From: Erigeron canadensis
Lineage: Eukaryota > Streptophyta > Magnoliopsida > Asterales > Asteraceae
Assembly: GCF_010389155.1 (NCBI RefSeq)
Contig: NC_057767.1
Coordinates: 744,001 to 808,000 of the forward strand
Reading direction: 5' to 3'
DNA: 64,000 bases
The translations under genes were made by a program, and so were the position numbers. The stretch's first letter is position 1, and each line of letters opens with the position of its first letter. Of the stretch, positions 44,398 to 57,489 are shown piece by piece. The notes under the pieces are model-generated. The model was not told where the DNA came from and searched no databases. It saw only the letters and a program-made list of their open reading frames with translations.

Positions 44398-44690
44398 TAA
44401 AGATCAATATATAAATCAGTGGTTAGAGCACCAATTTTATATATGCTGGAGGTCTTGTGTTCGATACATGGAAAAGACATTTCAAGGAATTTCACCAAAA
44501 AAAGTTTTTCAGTAAAGCAAGTTTGAGTTCTACAGCATGGTTTTATTCCAATTGTACGTCTTGCCTTCGGACGGTTTAGTTGAGGATTTCTCCTCCTACT
44601 AACTAGGTATTGGAGGTGAAAGGTCTCTCTAACGCAAACCGGGTAATTAAGACAACGTATGCTAGGCCCTCTGCTGCGAGTAATTAACAC
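44398..44690 (+). mobile_element. tRNA-derived SINE
   Basis: Box A-like TGGTTAGAGCACC near 44419 and box B-like GTGTTCGATAC near 44457, followed by a body with TCTTGCCTTCGGACGG and a tail (CTCTCTAACGC, TTAAGACAACGTATGC, CTCTGCTGCGAG) shared with 20535-20705. Strand and length fit a SINE of about 290 bp. Confidence 0.6.
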
Positions 44691-44864
44691 TTTTAAACAA
44701 AAAATTACGTAAAACTTATAATTGTGAGGTGTTTCTCCATCTTTTTAGAGCATAATATAAAATTATTTTTAATATACAGCTGGAATTTGAAATTTGATAT
44801 CTTTAAATACAAATTTTAGCCGTGAGACAAAAAGTTGAGCTTTAGGCCAATGTGTATAACAACA

Positions 44865-45361
44865 TGTTGAGAAATATAATTCTATTCTCAAATAACATTA
44901 TTACTTATTGTATGATTAGCCTATTTTCAGGTTATAAAAAGATCAAGTAAGCATGGATTATGGTTTGAACTTCAAGACTACATCTGCTGAATTATGAGTA
45001 CAACACATTGCATTTCTGGAGGACTAAAGATGTACAAGAAGGAAAGAAGAGAAGTACAGGGGTAATTTATGACATTAGTTGAAAGTTTCCTTGTATAAAT
45101 AGATTGTTATAACCCGATTAGGGTTAATAACAAATCTCTCATTTTTGTCTGTATAATTCTATATCACTTTCTCTAATAAGTTTGATTAGATTAAAGAGAT
45201 TACAATCGAGATTGTAATAATAGTTTCATCTATATAGTTGAGTGATTTACATCTGTTTAGAAGGTGTAGTTCTCTGTATTGTTTAATCAATTTAGATTGA
45301 TTAGATTCTGGGTGATTGCTGAATTAATTGAAGTTAATTCAGAAATATAAGTTTTTGTTCA
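44865..45361 (+). repeat. 5' LTR of copia-2
   Basis: 497 bp, TG...CA. TATA-like TTGTATAAATAG at about 45091-45102 precedes the likely transcript start. Confidence 0.93.
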
Positions 45362-45377
45362 TGGTATCAGAGCCAGG
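45362..45377 (+). other. Primer binding site of copia-2
   Basis: TGGTATCAGAGCCAGG directly after the 5' LTR: the standard plant copia site complementary to the initiator tRNA-Met 3' end. Confidence 0.9.
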
Positions 45378-45978
45378 TTTAGGAGATTAATCAAAATAAT
45401 TTTGATAAATAATAATTTTTTGGATTCTGGATCTCCGATTAGGGTTTCTTTATTATTTGGGGTTTTTTGTTCTTAAAACTGATATTATTAACGGCGTATG
45501 ATCCTTTGATCACCGTTATAATTTCCAGATCCGATTATCGCTGAAAACCCTAATTTTTTCGAATTAGGGTTTGGAGTTCTTCTGTTCAAAGAAAATCGAT
45601 TTAATTCTCCGGCTTCTTCTTGATTCTGTTATTCATCGACTAAGTGAATCGATCGAATAATAGAATTGTCACTTTATTCATCCGATAGCACTGTTTGTCT
45701 TCTCTTCCTTATCTCTTTTTATTTGTTGTTTGTAAGAAACTGGTTTTTCATCTTATTCTCATTCAAAACATTGGTGTTAAACTTGACCTACCTTTTGAAA
45801 GGCCAGGAATCCTGTCCCTGACACCTCTGGGAGAATAAGTTTTATTTTCAAATATATATATATATATATATATTTTTTACTTTTCTTGCTGTTTAAATTG
45901 TCTGTTCTTATTAATTGAGTCTAAGTGTTGCTTCTGGTTATTATTGATTAATTGTTGTGTGTTTTTTATTTGCTTACA

Positions 45979-48900
45979 ATGGATGATGATAATGTGAATC
46001 CTAATTTTGAATATGAATATGAGGAATCTGAAATGAGTGATGGTAATATTACTAAAATAAGTAAATTAGACTTGAGTAGTCCTTTACATTTGCATCCTAA
46101 TGATTCTTCTACTCTCTCTATTGTGTCAATAAAACTTAAAGGTACTGAAAATTATCAAATCTGGAGTTGTGCTATGATTTTGGCTTTAGAAGCAAAAAAT
46201 AAAATTGGATTTGTTGATGGTACTTGTAGAAGATCTAATACTGATGAGGTGCTAGGTAAACAGTGGGATAGATGTAATGCTGTTGTTTTGTCTTGGATTT
46301 TGAATTCTATTAATGAAGAACTGTATTTAGGACAAATTTTTAGTAGAAAAGCTAGTCTTGTTTGGAAAGAATTAAAAGAAACCTATGACAAAGTTGATGG
46401 TTCTGTGATTTTTAACTTGCATCATAAAATCAATTCTTTATGTCAAAATGGTATGCCATTGTCTGATTATTATCATAAGTTGAATGCTCTTTGGAAACAG
46501 TTTGATGCTTTAGTTCAGTTACCTAGATGTACTTGTCATGTTGCTTCTGATTTTGTTAAACATACTCAATTGATGAAACTGATGCAGTTTTTAATGGGTC
46601 TTGATGATATGTATATGAATGTAAGAAGTACAATTTTAACTAAAGAACCAATACCTGATCTTAAAACTGCTTATTCTATTTTGTCTAGAGATGAGTCACA
46701 TAGAGGTTTAACTTCTAATTCTGGTTCTCAAAAGTCTAATTCTTCTGCATTTATGTCTAAAGTTGGTTCTGGTAATTCTTTTCCTTCTGTGAATAATTTT
46801 TCAAAAAATAGAATCAATAATTCTCAAAACTCTTATAGAGGTTCTTCTGTTGTGTGTGAGAACTGTGGTTTTAATGGTCACACAATGGATAAATGTTTTA
46901 AGATAATAGGTTATCCTCCTAATTTTGGAAAGAAAAAGTTTAATTCTCAAAGAGGTCAAAAGAAGTTTGCTAATAATGCTTCTACTTCAAATTCTGCAAG
47001 TTCTTCTACTAATCTTTCTGATGAGCAGCTAGCTAGAATAATCAATTTGTTAAAAGATAATCCAGATTCTACTCAAGGTGTTAATGCCAATATGGCAGGT
47101 GTGTTGTTTAATTCTAGTAAAATTTTTCACAACAATTTTAAGAAATTTTTTTGTTCAAATACAAATTTTAGACCTATTTATTCTAAGAAAGGATGGATTA
47201 ATGATTCTGGAGGAAATCATCATATTACTTTTTCTGACAAAAACATGGTTGATATAATTGATGTTTCGCATTAAAAATTAAAGTTGGTCACCCTAATGGT
47301 ACTTATGCTTATGTTCAGAAGATTGGTAATTTACAGTTAACAAGTTATTTGACTTTGTATGATGTCCTAATTGTTCCAGAATACTGTGTTAGTTTACTGT
47401 CTGTTCATAAAGTTGCTAAACATAGTAAGTATCTAATTGCTTTTGATGATAATTTTTGTTATGTGATGACCCAGGATTTGAATACAATGAAAATTCTAGG
47501 AACTGGTAAACAAATTGGTGGTCTGTATTACATTGTTGAGAATTTGCAAGGTATTGATAGGTTAATTACTTGCAATGTGTCTAAAACTGTTTGGCATAGT
47601 AGGTTAGGTCATCCTGCTGAAAATGTGTTAAATAAACTTCAAACTGATTTACATTTTAGAACAGACAACAATCTGAATTGTGAAACTTGTTTATATGCTA
47701 AACAAACTAGAGATTCTTTTCCTATAAGCAATCATAAATCTGAATTTTTAGGTCAACTTATACATTTAGATGTATGGGGTCCATATAAAGTTACTGGGAG
47801 AGGTGGTTTTAGATATTTTTTAACTATTGTTGATGATTTTACAAGGGCAGTGTGGGTATACTTGTTAAAATCTAAGGATGAAGTTTTAGAAAATGTAATT
47901 ATGTTCTTTAATTTGATTAAGAATCATTTCAAAACTACCATTAAAACTTTGAGAAGTGATAATGGAACTGAATTTTTGAATTCTAAGTTTAGTACATTTG
48001 TTGAAACAAATGGGATTATTCATCAAACTTCAAATGTTTATACACCACAACAAAATGGGGTAGTAGAAAGGAAACATAGACATCTATTAAATGTGGCTAG
48101 GTCTCTGTTATTTCAAGGGGGTCTTCCTCTTAATCTGTGGACTGAATGTGTACTAACTGCTTGTTATTTGATTAACAGATTGCCTTCTTCTGTTCTTAAT
48201 GGAAAGTCACCTTATGAAATGATGTTTAACAAAAAACCTAATCTCTCTCACTTAAGATCCTTTGGGTGCTTATGTTTTTCAAAAAATTTAAATGTCTTTG
48301 ATAAATTTGCTAAAAGATCTACTAAATGTATTCTTTTAGGTTATTCTAATGTAAAAAAAGGTTATAAATTACTTTCTATTGAAGAAAATAACATTTTCTT
48401 TGCCAGAGATGTCAAATTTTTTGAACACATTTTTCCATTAAAAGATAAACATCATACTAAAACTTCTGATCCTCTTATGGTAAGTCTTGAAGATCAGATG
48501 AATTTTTTTGATTCTCATGAGTGCCCTTCATCTCCCATTGATGAAGAGAGAGATAGCAGTAGTAATAGTGATGGCAGCACCTCTCACTTAGGCAGTACTT
48601 CTAGTTCTACCAGTGATGATGGTGCAGCAACTCATGACTTGAATAATAATGAATCTGAGGGTATTGATCATCTTGATGATCAAGTCAATGAAGAAGTTCT
48701 TGTTGAGAATCAATCTTTAAATGAAAATATACCCTCAAATGTTACTGATCAGCCTTTAAAAAGGTCTGAAAGATCATCTGTTTTTCCTTCCAGTAAATAT
48801 AATGATTATGTGGTTTATAGTAGTAACAAATATGGTTTAGAAAACTATGTTAACTATTCTGCTTTGTCTGCCTACTGCTTATCTTTTGTTACTGAGCTTA

Positions 48901-50471
48901 ATAAAAGTACTGAACCACATTCTTTTATGCAAGCTAGTAAAGAAAAACATTGGTTAGATGCTATGAATAATGAAATGGAGGCTTTGTATAGGAATAACAC
49001 TTGGGAGGTTACTGATCTTCCTAAAGATAGAAAGTCCATAGGCTGTAAATGGATCTATAAGATAAAATATAAGGCTAATGGGGAGATAGAAAGATACAAG
49101 GCTAGACTTGTTGCTAAAGGGTATAGTCAAAAGGCTGGGGTTGATTTTGATGAGACTTTTTCTCCTGTTGTGAAAATTGTTACTATTAGATGCTTAATTT
49201 CTTTAGCTATTAACAAAGGATGGACCTTGTATCAACTTGATATTAACAATGCATTCTTATATGGTGATTTAAATGAAACTGTATATATGGATTTACCTGA
49301 AGGTTTTTTTGATCCTAATGACAAAAGAGTTTGCAAGTTGAATAAGTCTTTATATGGACTCAAACAAGCTCCTAGGCAATGGAATGCTAAGCTTACTGAA
49401 GCTTTAATTTTTGCTGGTTTTATTCAAAGTAAAAGTGATTATTCTCTATTTACTAAAGCTGATCAAAATTACTTTATTGCTTTACTTGTTTATGTTGATG
49501 ATATAATTGTTACTGGTGATAATGAGGATGAGATTGAGAAGTTTAAAACATATCTGCAAACTCAGTTTATGATAAAAGACTTAGGTATATTGAAATATTT
49601 TTTGGGAATTGAAGTTGTTAAAACTGAAACTGGAGTATGTCTCAATCAAAGAAAGTATTGTTTGGATCTTATTTCTGAATTTGGTCTACTTGCTGGTAAG
49701 CCTATGTCTGTTCTTCTTGATCCTAATGTTCATCTTTCTAGTGAAGAGACTGATACTGATCATGTTCTTAAAAATATTACTGATTATCAACGGTTAATTG
49801 GCAGACTTATTTACCTAACCCATACTAGACCTGACATTGCATATACTGTGCACTGTTTAAGTCAATTTATGCATAAACCTCTTGATTCTCATTTAAAAGT
49901 AGCTTTAAGAGTATTGAGATATTTGAAAGCTGCTCCAGGAAAAGGAATTCTTATTAGTAAGTCTTCTAATCTCTCTCTTGAAGCTTTTGTTGATTCTGAT
50001 TGGGCTAAATGTATTTCTAGTAGAAGAAGTGTTACTGGATATTGTGTTTTCTTTTGTGGTAATCTTGTGTCTTGGAAAAGTAAGAAACAAAACACTGTGT
50101 CTAAATCTTCTACTGAAGGTGAATATAGAGCTATGGCTTCTGTTACATGTGAAGTTATTTGGATAGTTAAAATTTTAGAGGATATACTTGTTAAAAATAT
50201 CCTTCCTGTTACAGTGTTTTGTGATAATAAATCTACAATTAAAATTGCAGCCAACCCTGTTTTCCATGAAAGAACTAAACATTTAGAAATTGATCTCCAT
50301 TTTGTGAGAGAAAAGATTCTAGCAGGGGTTGTAAAGATTGAGAAAATAGATGCTGCAAATAATATTGCAGACATTCTAACAAAAGGGTTAGACAAAAAAT
50401 CTCATGAGTTTCTTTGTAACAAGTTAACTCTTTTAAATGTATTTGAGAATAGGATTAAGGGGGGATGTTGA
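45979..50471 (+). pseudogene. copia-2 gag-pol with a single frameshift
   Basis: ATG at 45979 (the frame is open 27 bases further up from a TTG). Gag N-terminal region, UBN2-like middle, zinc knuckle CENCGFNGHTMDKC at 46855-46896. The protease DSG motif (near 47200) lies just before the break: the frame stops at 47272-47274, and the same polyprotein resumes one frame over at 47275 and continues without a stop to 50469-50471. The lesion is a one-base change in an A/T run. Downstream are the integrase zinc region (47590-47690), integrase core, RT with YVDD at 49491-49502, and RNase H (DSDW near 49993; KSKKQN near 50079). The rest is intact for over 1,000 codons. Confidence 0.9.
50457..50465 (+). 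other. Polypurine tract of copia-2
   Basis: AAGGGGGGA overlapping the end of pol and touching the 3' LTR. Confidence 0.85.
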
Positions 50472-50962
50472 GAAATATAATTCTATTCTCAAATAACATT
50501 ATTACTTATTGTATGATTAGCCTATTTTCAGGTTATAAGAAGATCAAGTAAGCATGGATTATGGTTTGAACTTCAAGACTACATCTGCTGAATTATGAGT
50601 ACAACACATTGCATTTCTGGAGGACTAAAGATGTACAAGAAGGAAAGAAGAGAAGTACAGGGGTAATTTATGACATTAGTTGAAAGTTTTCTTGTATAAA
50701 TAGATTGTTATAACCCGATTAGGGTTAATAACAAATCTCTCATTTTTGTCTGTATAATTCTATATCACTTTCTCTAATAAGTTTGATTAGATTAAAGAGA
50801 TTACAATCGAGATTGTAATAATAGTTTCATCTATATAGTTGAGTGATTTACATCTGTTTAGAAGGTGTAGTTCTCTGTATTGTTTAATCAATTTAGATTG
50901 ATTAGATTCTGGGTGATTGCTGAATTAATTGAAGTTAATTCAAAAATATAAGTTTTTGTTCA
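50466..50962 (+). repeat. 3' LTR of copia-2
   Basis: 497 bp. It differs from the 5' LTR at three single positions (in TTATAAGAAG, AAGTTTTCTTG and TTCAAAAATA) and is followed by the CAACA duplication. Confidence 0.93.
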
Positions 50963-50967
50963 CAACA

Positions 50968-51799
50968 CACGCATGCTAAAGCTAGCTTTGAAAGAACTTT
51001 ATATTTATGGGTATAACAACACATTCCTAACAATTATACCTAAGTTTTAAAGCTATTTTCATTAGAAAATGATGCCTTTGGGTGATTATAGATACTATAA
51101 GATTTATATATGTGGTAATTAAAATTTGTTTTAACATAAAAAAAATAGTCCTTTTGGGCTTTTCGCCAATGTGTTACGTACCTTTTGTGATTTGCGGTAT
51201 TCCGACAACTTCTGGGCAACGGATTGATTTATTCTTGTTGACACATATTTCTGATCGGTTGGTTTTTTAATTTTAATGGATCATTATGAAACTTAATTAT
51301 ACAGTAAAAGATTCATCTAATTTGTTCGATATGATATAAATATAAACAGAGCCATTCAATTCTCATTCTATAAACTTGCATGGCACCGATCGATTTGATT
51401 TTTTGAAGTACATCTATAAAGGTTGAATTTGACAACTCAAAGAAAAAAGGCCATGCTTTTGGTACCATTACGTACGTACACGCATAATCCAACAACTTTT
51501 GCTAAAACAAGGTTTCATCTAAATTATTGAGACACAATATATGTAGCTTTTCGATTTTTGATACTATATGTACGTAAGAATATGTAATGTACTCGTAATT
51601 TATAAAAAGTCACATATTGACATATTGTAACTTAATTAAGCATATAATATTGTATGTGATTCACAAATTTAATTTAAAGGTTACCCATGAAATTAATCCT
51701 TTAAAAAGCTTGACCTCACTTTTTTCCTAACTAGTTTTTATTTATATATTTTTTAAGAATCTGCCAAGATATCATATCAAATATCTTAGAAAAGCAAAG

Positions 51800-51833
<34 letters not shown>

Positions 51834-51965
51834 CTATGTTCAATTTGGACTAATCTGTTACAATGACCACGATGTATTAAGATTATAATAGCGACTCGAT
51901 ATTCAAATGTAAGATTTAAGAGACTGATATGATATTATGAAACATGTGATCACTCGACTTTATAA
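50968..51965. other. Intergenic, no gene recognised
   Basis: AT-rich with an (AT)n run at about 51800-51832. No coding block. Confidence 0.45.
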
Positions 51966-52650
51966 CACTACTAGAAAAGTTGTGTATACCCACGGATTTT
52001 CCCACGGCAGGAAATTCGTGGAAAAGTTCTCGGATTACCCACGAAAAGGAGTTGAATTTATATAATCAAGTTATCTTTATATTTTTCTACGGATTTCCCA
52101 CGGAATACCCACCAAACAAATATCCGTAGGAAATCCAAGGGAAATAAAAAAGTATCCAAAATATTTCTCACGGATTTCCCACGAATACAAAGTCGTGGAA
52201 ACATTCTCTTATTAATATTTTATAACTTCCGCGTGTAATCCGTGGGTAATATTTCCCACATATTATCCACGGATTACACACGGATATAACATACCCGTGG
52301 GTAATCCGTGAGAAATATTTTTCAAGATTATGTTTATGTCATCCGTGGAAAATCCATGGGAACAATTTTTCCACTGATCTCCCACGGATTTTTATGTGTC
52401 CATGGGTAATTTGTGGGAATTCCATGGGAAATTTTTTTACAAAAAATGCTTGGATAGTCCGTGAGTAATCCTTGGTAAATATTTCCCACGGATTACCCAC
52501 GGATTCTATAAGACGGTGGAAAATCCGTGGGAATTTCATGGAAATATTTTTTCAAAAATGAATCCGTGGGTACTTCGTGGGAAATATTTCCACGAATTTC
52601 CCACAGATTTCTTTTTTCCGTGAGTAATCGATGGGAAATCCGTGAAAATT
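51966..52650 (+). mobile_element. CACTA-type terminus with CCCACGGATT subterminal repeats
   Basis: CACTACTAGAAAA at 51966-51978 is a CACTA-type end. It is followed by some 680 bp packed with CCCACGGATT and its complement AATCCGTGGG in both orientations, typical of CACTA subterminal regions. No matching TTTTCTAGTAGTG end is seen, so the copy is truncated or its other end is outside recognition. Confidence 0.65.
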
Positions 52651-53416
52651 TTGGAACAAATTCATACAATTTTCATATTTTTTTTATAAAGTGTATGTAT
52701 AGATGTACATTGTATGTAAGTATATATATGTAATTCCTAGACATACCCAATTGTAATATTTTTTTTCGTATATAGTGTATGTATCGATGTACATATATGT
52801 AATTCCTAGACATACCCGTACATACATATATTGCATTTTATATGTATGTACATATAATACATGTACGTATAATACACATACATGTCATATATAAGTATAG
52901 ATATCATTAGTACACAAGACATACCTACATCTCATACATACTTATATATACATACAATACCTACATATCTCACATATACATACATACATAGACGATATAT
53001 AATATTCTATCACCAGTATATTAAAACAGAATTGAAAGAGTTTTATAGTATGTGGCGCAATCTATATAAAGTCACGTGTCGTTTTGATTTTATATTTTTA
53101 AAATATATTTATACTCCTTAATTAAATAAAATAAGGACATTAACCCAATTTACCTTTACTTAATTCATTAAGTATAAACATCTAATACACTGAATGAAAA
53201 AATTTACAATATAAATCACCAACCCTGCCACACGACCACCAGTACTACCACAAATCACCTCCGCCACGACCGCTGCCACTACCGCCGTCACTGCCATCAC
53301 CACCACTCGTTGTCCCTATCACCACAACTCGTCTAGTACTTGAAAAAAAAATATTATTGTCATTTTGTTCCTAAACTATATTTAATAGAGTTAGATACCA
53401 TTTCATTTTTATTTAA
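52651..53416. other. Intergenic, TACATA-rich repeats and CCACC block
   Basis: GTATGTATnGATGTACAT and TATATGTAATTCCTAGACAT plus ACCC are duplicated in tandem (about 52690-52755 and 52776-52818). Then come TACATACA-rich DNA and a CCGCCACC block (53221-53335) like the interior of the short Helitron-like elements. No gene. Confidence 0.45.
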
Positions 53417-53728
53417 GAGTTAATTTCACAAATCGTCCTTGTGGTTTTACCAAAAAATCACGTTTCATCCTTTAAACTTCAAAATGACACTGGCAGTCCT
53501 TTATACGTGGATAATGGTAACGTTTCGTCCTTTAATCTAACGGATGATGGTCACGTTTCGTCCTTTAATCAAACGGATGATGGTCACGTTTCGTCCTTTA
53601 TACGTTCGACTAAAGGACGAAACGTGACTATTATCCGCGTATAAAGGACTACCAGTGTCATTTTGAAGTTTAAAGGATGAAACATGATTTTTTGGTAAAA
53701 CCACAAGGACCATTTTTGAAATTAACTC
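53417..53728. mobile_element. MULE-type foldback MITE with 9-bp target duplication
   Basis: GAGTTAATTTCA at the left and TGAAATTAACTC at the right, with arms of about 115 bp that pair almost throughout (CAAAATGACACTGG against CCAGTGTCATTTTG; CGTTTCGTCCTTTA against TAAAGGACGAAACG). TTTATTTAA flanks both sides (53408-53416 and 53729-53737). The left-centre holds a 33-bp tandem repeat starting at 53521, 53554 and 53587. Confidence 0.85.
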
Positions 53729-53737
53729 TTTATTTAA

Positions 53738-56700
53738 TAAACTTAAAGATTAAAAACTTAATACATTAAGTCAATTTTTATGTTTTTTATGACTTGATAA
53801 ATAGAAATAATCGTTAATAATCTATTTTTTTTCTTAATACATAAAGATATTATCTATTAATTCAGTCACTTAATACACTAAACTTTTGATAACCATTATG
53901 TCCTAAATGAAATAGTTTACACCATTAGTCCATTATATTTTAAAATATTTCTACTACCCTTTAAATTATCGACACCATACCACCACCGCTGCCGCATTGT
54001 GCGAGTATCGTGATATATTCATTAAAGATAATAAATTAATAATAGTTTTAAATTATTAATGCTAGTTAATCAAAATATTTTTTACATTCTCACTCATTCT
54101 TTACAATTTGGAAAGAATGGGGAGAATGAAATTGATTCTCCTTTTTCATTCTTTTTTTTCAATGTTAACAAACAAGAGAATCTTTCTCATTTGCTTTCTG
54201 CTCTTTCCATTTCATTATACCAAACACTTCCTTAAATGATATGAACACTTTTCTATATTATTTGACGAAGAGTGTGCTTAAAGTGATAATGCTAGCAATT
54301 GGCTTTCTTATATAAAAACCACTGAGCTTTGAATATACCAGGGACGCTAGGAATCGGCGTGCCTGAATATATAAATTATAAAGTTGTTACTTTTATAAAG
54401 TTTCTTTTCTTTCAAATATAACACCGTTTGATAGCAAGTATACATAGATATATTATTGTACGTGTATCTTTATGAATTGCCTTTTTCTATTGACATGAGA
54501 ATTTAATGAATTTGATCAAATTGTCATAATATAAAATAAGCTTTTATAACGGTCATCTAGTATAGAGAAGCTAAAAATTGTCATTTGTTTAATATATAAA
54601 TATACCACAAACTTTTTTTTGGCTAATTAATAACATAAAATCTTTTTGTTTAATATAGGTTTTTTTTTTTACTGTATCATGAATGCGTTGAAATACGTTT
54701 AAAATAATTTATTACACTTTTATGCCATTAATAATTGATTTTTATCTGATTAATTTAGTAATGATTAACACCTTGTATAAACTACGTACATTTTGGATTC
54801 ATTGTAAATATGAAGCAAAAAACTAGTGATACCTTAAACCTCCTTACGCTTTCTCTATCTTTTCAACAAAAATGTATAAGTTCTATATATATATATATAT
54901 ATATAGCATAGTAGGTATAGAAATATTGATAATTAAGATAATCATTCTACTTTAATGAATAAAATTACATAATTAGTCTCTTATTTCAATATATCTCAAC
55001 TACCTTTTTAGATTAATTATCGCTAATTAATCACCATCTATCACTAATCGCCGCCGCCACAATCATCACTTGCCTCATCACCACATCATCGTCGCATTGT
55101 GCGAATATCCTTTTAATTATCTTTTAAAACATTTTCGCTACCTTTACATCAGTTATTTTTGCATCGACTTACATTATTCGGCACCGCCACCACCACTAAT
55201 AATCGCCGTCATCACCAACTGTCGTCGACACCAACATACCGTTGGTGGAACCATCACCGTCGTATAACACGAGTACGGTGTTAGTTTATTATCATCATTT
55301 TGTCCACACACTTAAATTTAAACCCAATACGATAACTTCTAAAATCCTTTTAAATTCAAATTTATTATATATATATATATGGCTACCATAGCTAAGAGAA
55401 AAAAATAAGTTTAACATGTGATCTTGACCACTCAAAATTAAAATTCAAATTAATCTCAACCTTTTAAATTAAAAGTCAAACATAGATATTTTAAATATAG
55501 TAACTCTTTTATGTATTTATTATACATTCTTTAATCATGTTAACTTTTTAAAAAATTATTGTAATGGATATCAATTTGAGAATGGACTTGAATTTAACTA
55601 CTTCTAATATTAATTGTCAGCTCACGTATTAAGTAACACATTTATAAACTAAACAATATTTAAAATATGAATTAAACAAATATATAAGAAGTTCGGCTTA
55701 CAAAATTTTTAACAAAAAAACAATATCATTTAATTAGGAGATCACATGTCAAGTAAATAAAATTGTTTGAATCCCATTGTGATAAATAATAATATAGAAG
55801 TTTAATTAGGAGTTAATATGTCAAGTTAATATGTTAAAAGTGTTACTTTCTTGAATCTAAGTTTAAAGTCATAAGAAATAACAATTATTTGAGTTTACAT
55901 TTTAAAATTTTCTTTACAAGTTTTTTGTCTTTTTTTTTTTTTTTTTCCATTTTATGTCATGTTTATACCAAAACAAACATATTAGTTCGGTACTATATGC
56001 GGTAACGAGGTAATGGTGACCAGCTTTGTCAATCATCCATTTTGAATTTTGATTGTTATTTACTGGTGGAATGTTTAAAAGATAAATGGTTAAGTTGAAT
56101 AATTATATATATATATATATACATAATATAAATATTAAAGCTATAAGGTAGAGACTTACTATGGTATAATGGTTATACTTAGCGGTTTAAAACTAAGACA
56201 AATCATATACTTTGTAGTAGGCCTATTAATCGGGTTGATTTGCATACGGTTGGCGGATTGAAACTTTATGACCCCAACTTAAGCTAATAAAAGTTTTAAG
56301 ACAGTAACTTCGACTCGGACCTGAGTAAGGATCTACCTAAGCGATCCAATTAATATGTTGATTTCAGGTGGGTTAGTGGGTTGATTTCATGTCACATGGG
56401 TTAATAAAGGTAGGTAGGTAAATGGGTTGGCAGTTTGATCCGGGGTCATGTGTGTTGGTAGGTTGACAAGTTGATTTCAAGTCAAATAGGTTGTGGGATA
56501 AAATGAGTTGGTAGGTCGACCTTTAAAAAAACATTATTTAAATTTAAATATTTTTGGGTTGGCAAGTTGAATTATTAACCCAAAAGTCAACCTGGCCCCA
56601 ACCCAAAAAAATCAAGTTGGCGGGTTACCAGATCGAGATTTCACAATCCTAACCCAATTTTGCGAGTTGGTTTCAAGTCAAAATTCGGGTGAGATCGAGT

Positions 56701-57316
56701 ATTGACAATTTTAATATATATCAAAATCATTAAATTCGAGTAACTCACTAAGGAGGATCTGGTTAGGACAATTAAATTTAAATCTATTTGTAGATTTTAC
56801 AATGTCATCCTATACCAATGACGATTTTAATTTTAGATTATTTTTTTAAGTTTTTTTATGAGATAAAGTTGATCGTGTTTTGTATACTTATCAATATACT
56901 TTATTGTTTCGAACCCGGTCAACGACCAGGTATAGATCTAGTTATTGATGGTTGGCAAATGACTATATGGATTTTGCATGATGTTGATCACTGAAAAGGT
57001 TTTAGTTCTATCTAATAGGGGGCAGAAATGTAAATGCATACGTACAGCAATATATTTCCCAAAAGGGAATATAAAGAGATAAAGGGGGTCGATGTGAATG
57101 GAAAGGGTGGTGTCAATGGGCAAGTAATTAGTAACTTGTATATTACGACAGCTAATTTGCTCTATTATTAGTATGCGAAAACATAAAAAATTGTTTAAAA
57201 AAAAAAAAAAAAATTAACCTCCGAAGAAAATGACAATTAAGGTTTGTTAGATTTTTTTAACCATTAAGTAACTTAATAAATTAAGTGATTGAATAATTAA
57301 ATAATGTATATCTATA
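53738..57316. other. Intergenic, transposon debris, no gene recognised
   Basis: Mostly AT-rich. CCGCTGCCGCATTGTGCGAGTAT (as two runs, near 53986) and TCGTCGCATTGTGCGAATAT (near 55087) are 3'-end remnants of the short Helitron-like family. A GGGTTG/GGTTGGCGGG-rich patch fills about 56230-56700. (AT)n runs lie at about 54887-54905 and 56103-56120. No coding block. Confidence 0.4.
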
Positions 57317-57489
57317 TCTCTACTTCCTAATAAAGCAAATCTCTCCCTATTAAATATTTCTGTCTTTGAAATACCTTATTTGCCTTTAGACTTTTTTGTT
57401 TTTTTTTTCTTTACGTAACTACTCAAAATCCCTAGTAAAGCAGACCACCTTTCCACTACTGCTGCCGCATTGAGCGGGTACCATGCTTG
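57317..57489 (+). mobile_element. Short Helitron-like element (173 bp)
   Basis: Starts TCTCTACTTCCTAATAAAGC after an A, ends GCTGCCGCATTGAGCGGG, TACCATG, CTTG before a T. Same layout as 8761-9029 and 59998-60177. Confidence 0.55.

Larger units (their letters stand above)
44865..50962 (+). mobile_element. Ty1/copia LTR retrotransposon, nearly intact, recent insertion (copia-2)
   Basis: Two 497-bp LTRs (44865-45361 and 50466-50962), primer binding site at 45362, polypurine tract at 50457-50465, and a 5-bp target duplication CAACA (44860-44864 and 50963-50967). The LTRs differ at three positions by eye (about 0.6 percent). Both start TGTTGAG and end TTGTTCA. The internal part has a long leader (45362-45978), then Gag and Pol. 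Coding sequence is rich in T-ending codons. It is a different family from copia-1. Confidence 0.95.

Noticed and set aside
44419..44470. tRNA gene near the second GGTTAGAGCA box
   Set aside because: Same reason: Pol III boxes without a foldable tRNA, followed by a SINE body.
49889..50395. Minus-strand frame of 168 codons in copia-2
   Set aside because: Antisense of RNase H; no independent support.
52339..52733. Overlapping frames on both strands near 52.5 kb
   Set aside because: They translate the CCCACGGATT subterminal repeats of the CACTA-type element.
53441..53644. 67-codon frame with HVSSFNQTDDG repeats
   Set aside because: It lies within the foldback MITE and reflects its 33-bp tandem repeat.
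55070..55267. 65-codon frame rich in His and Ile
   Set aside because: Derived from CCACCATC-rich transposon remnants.
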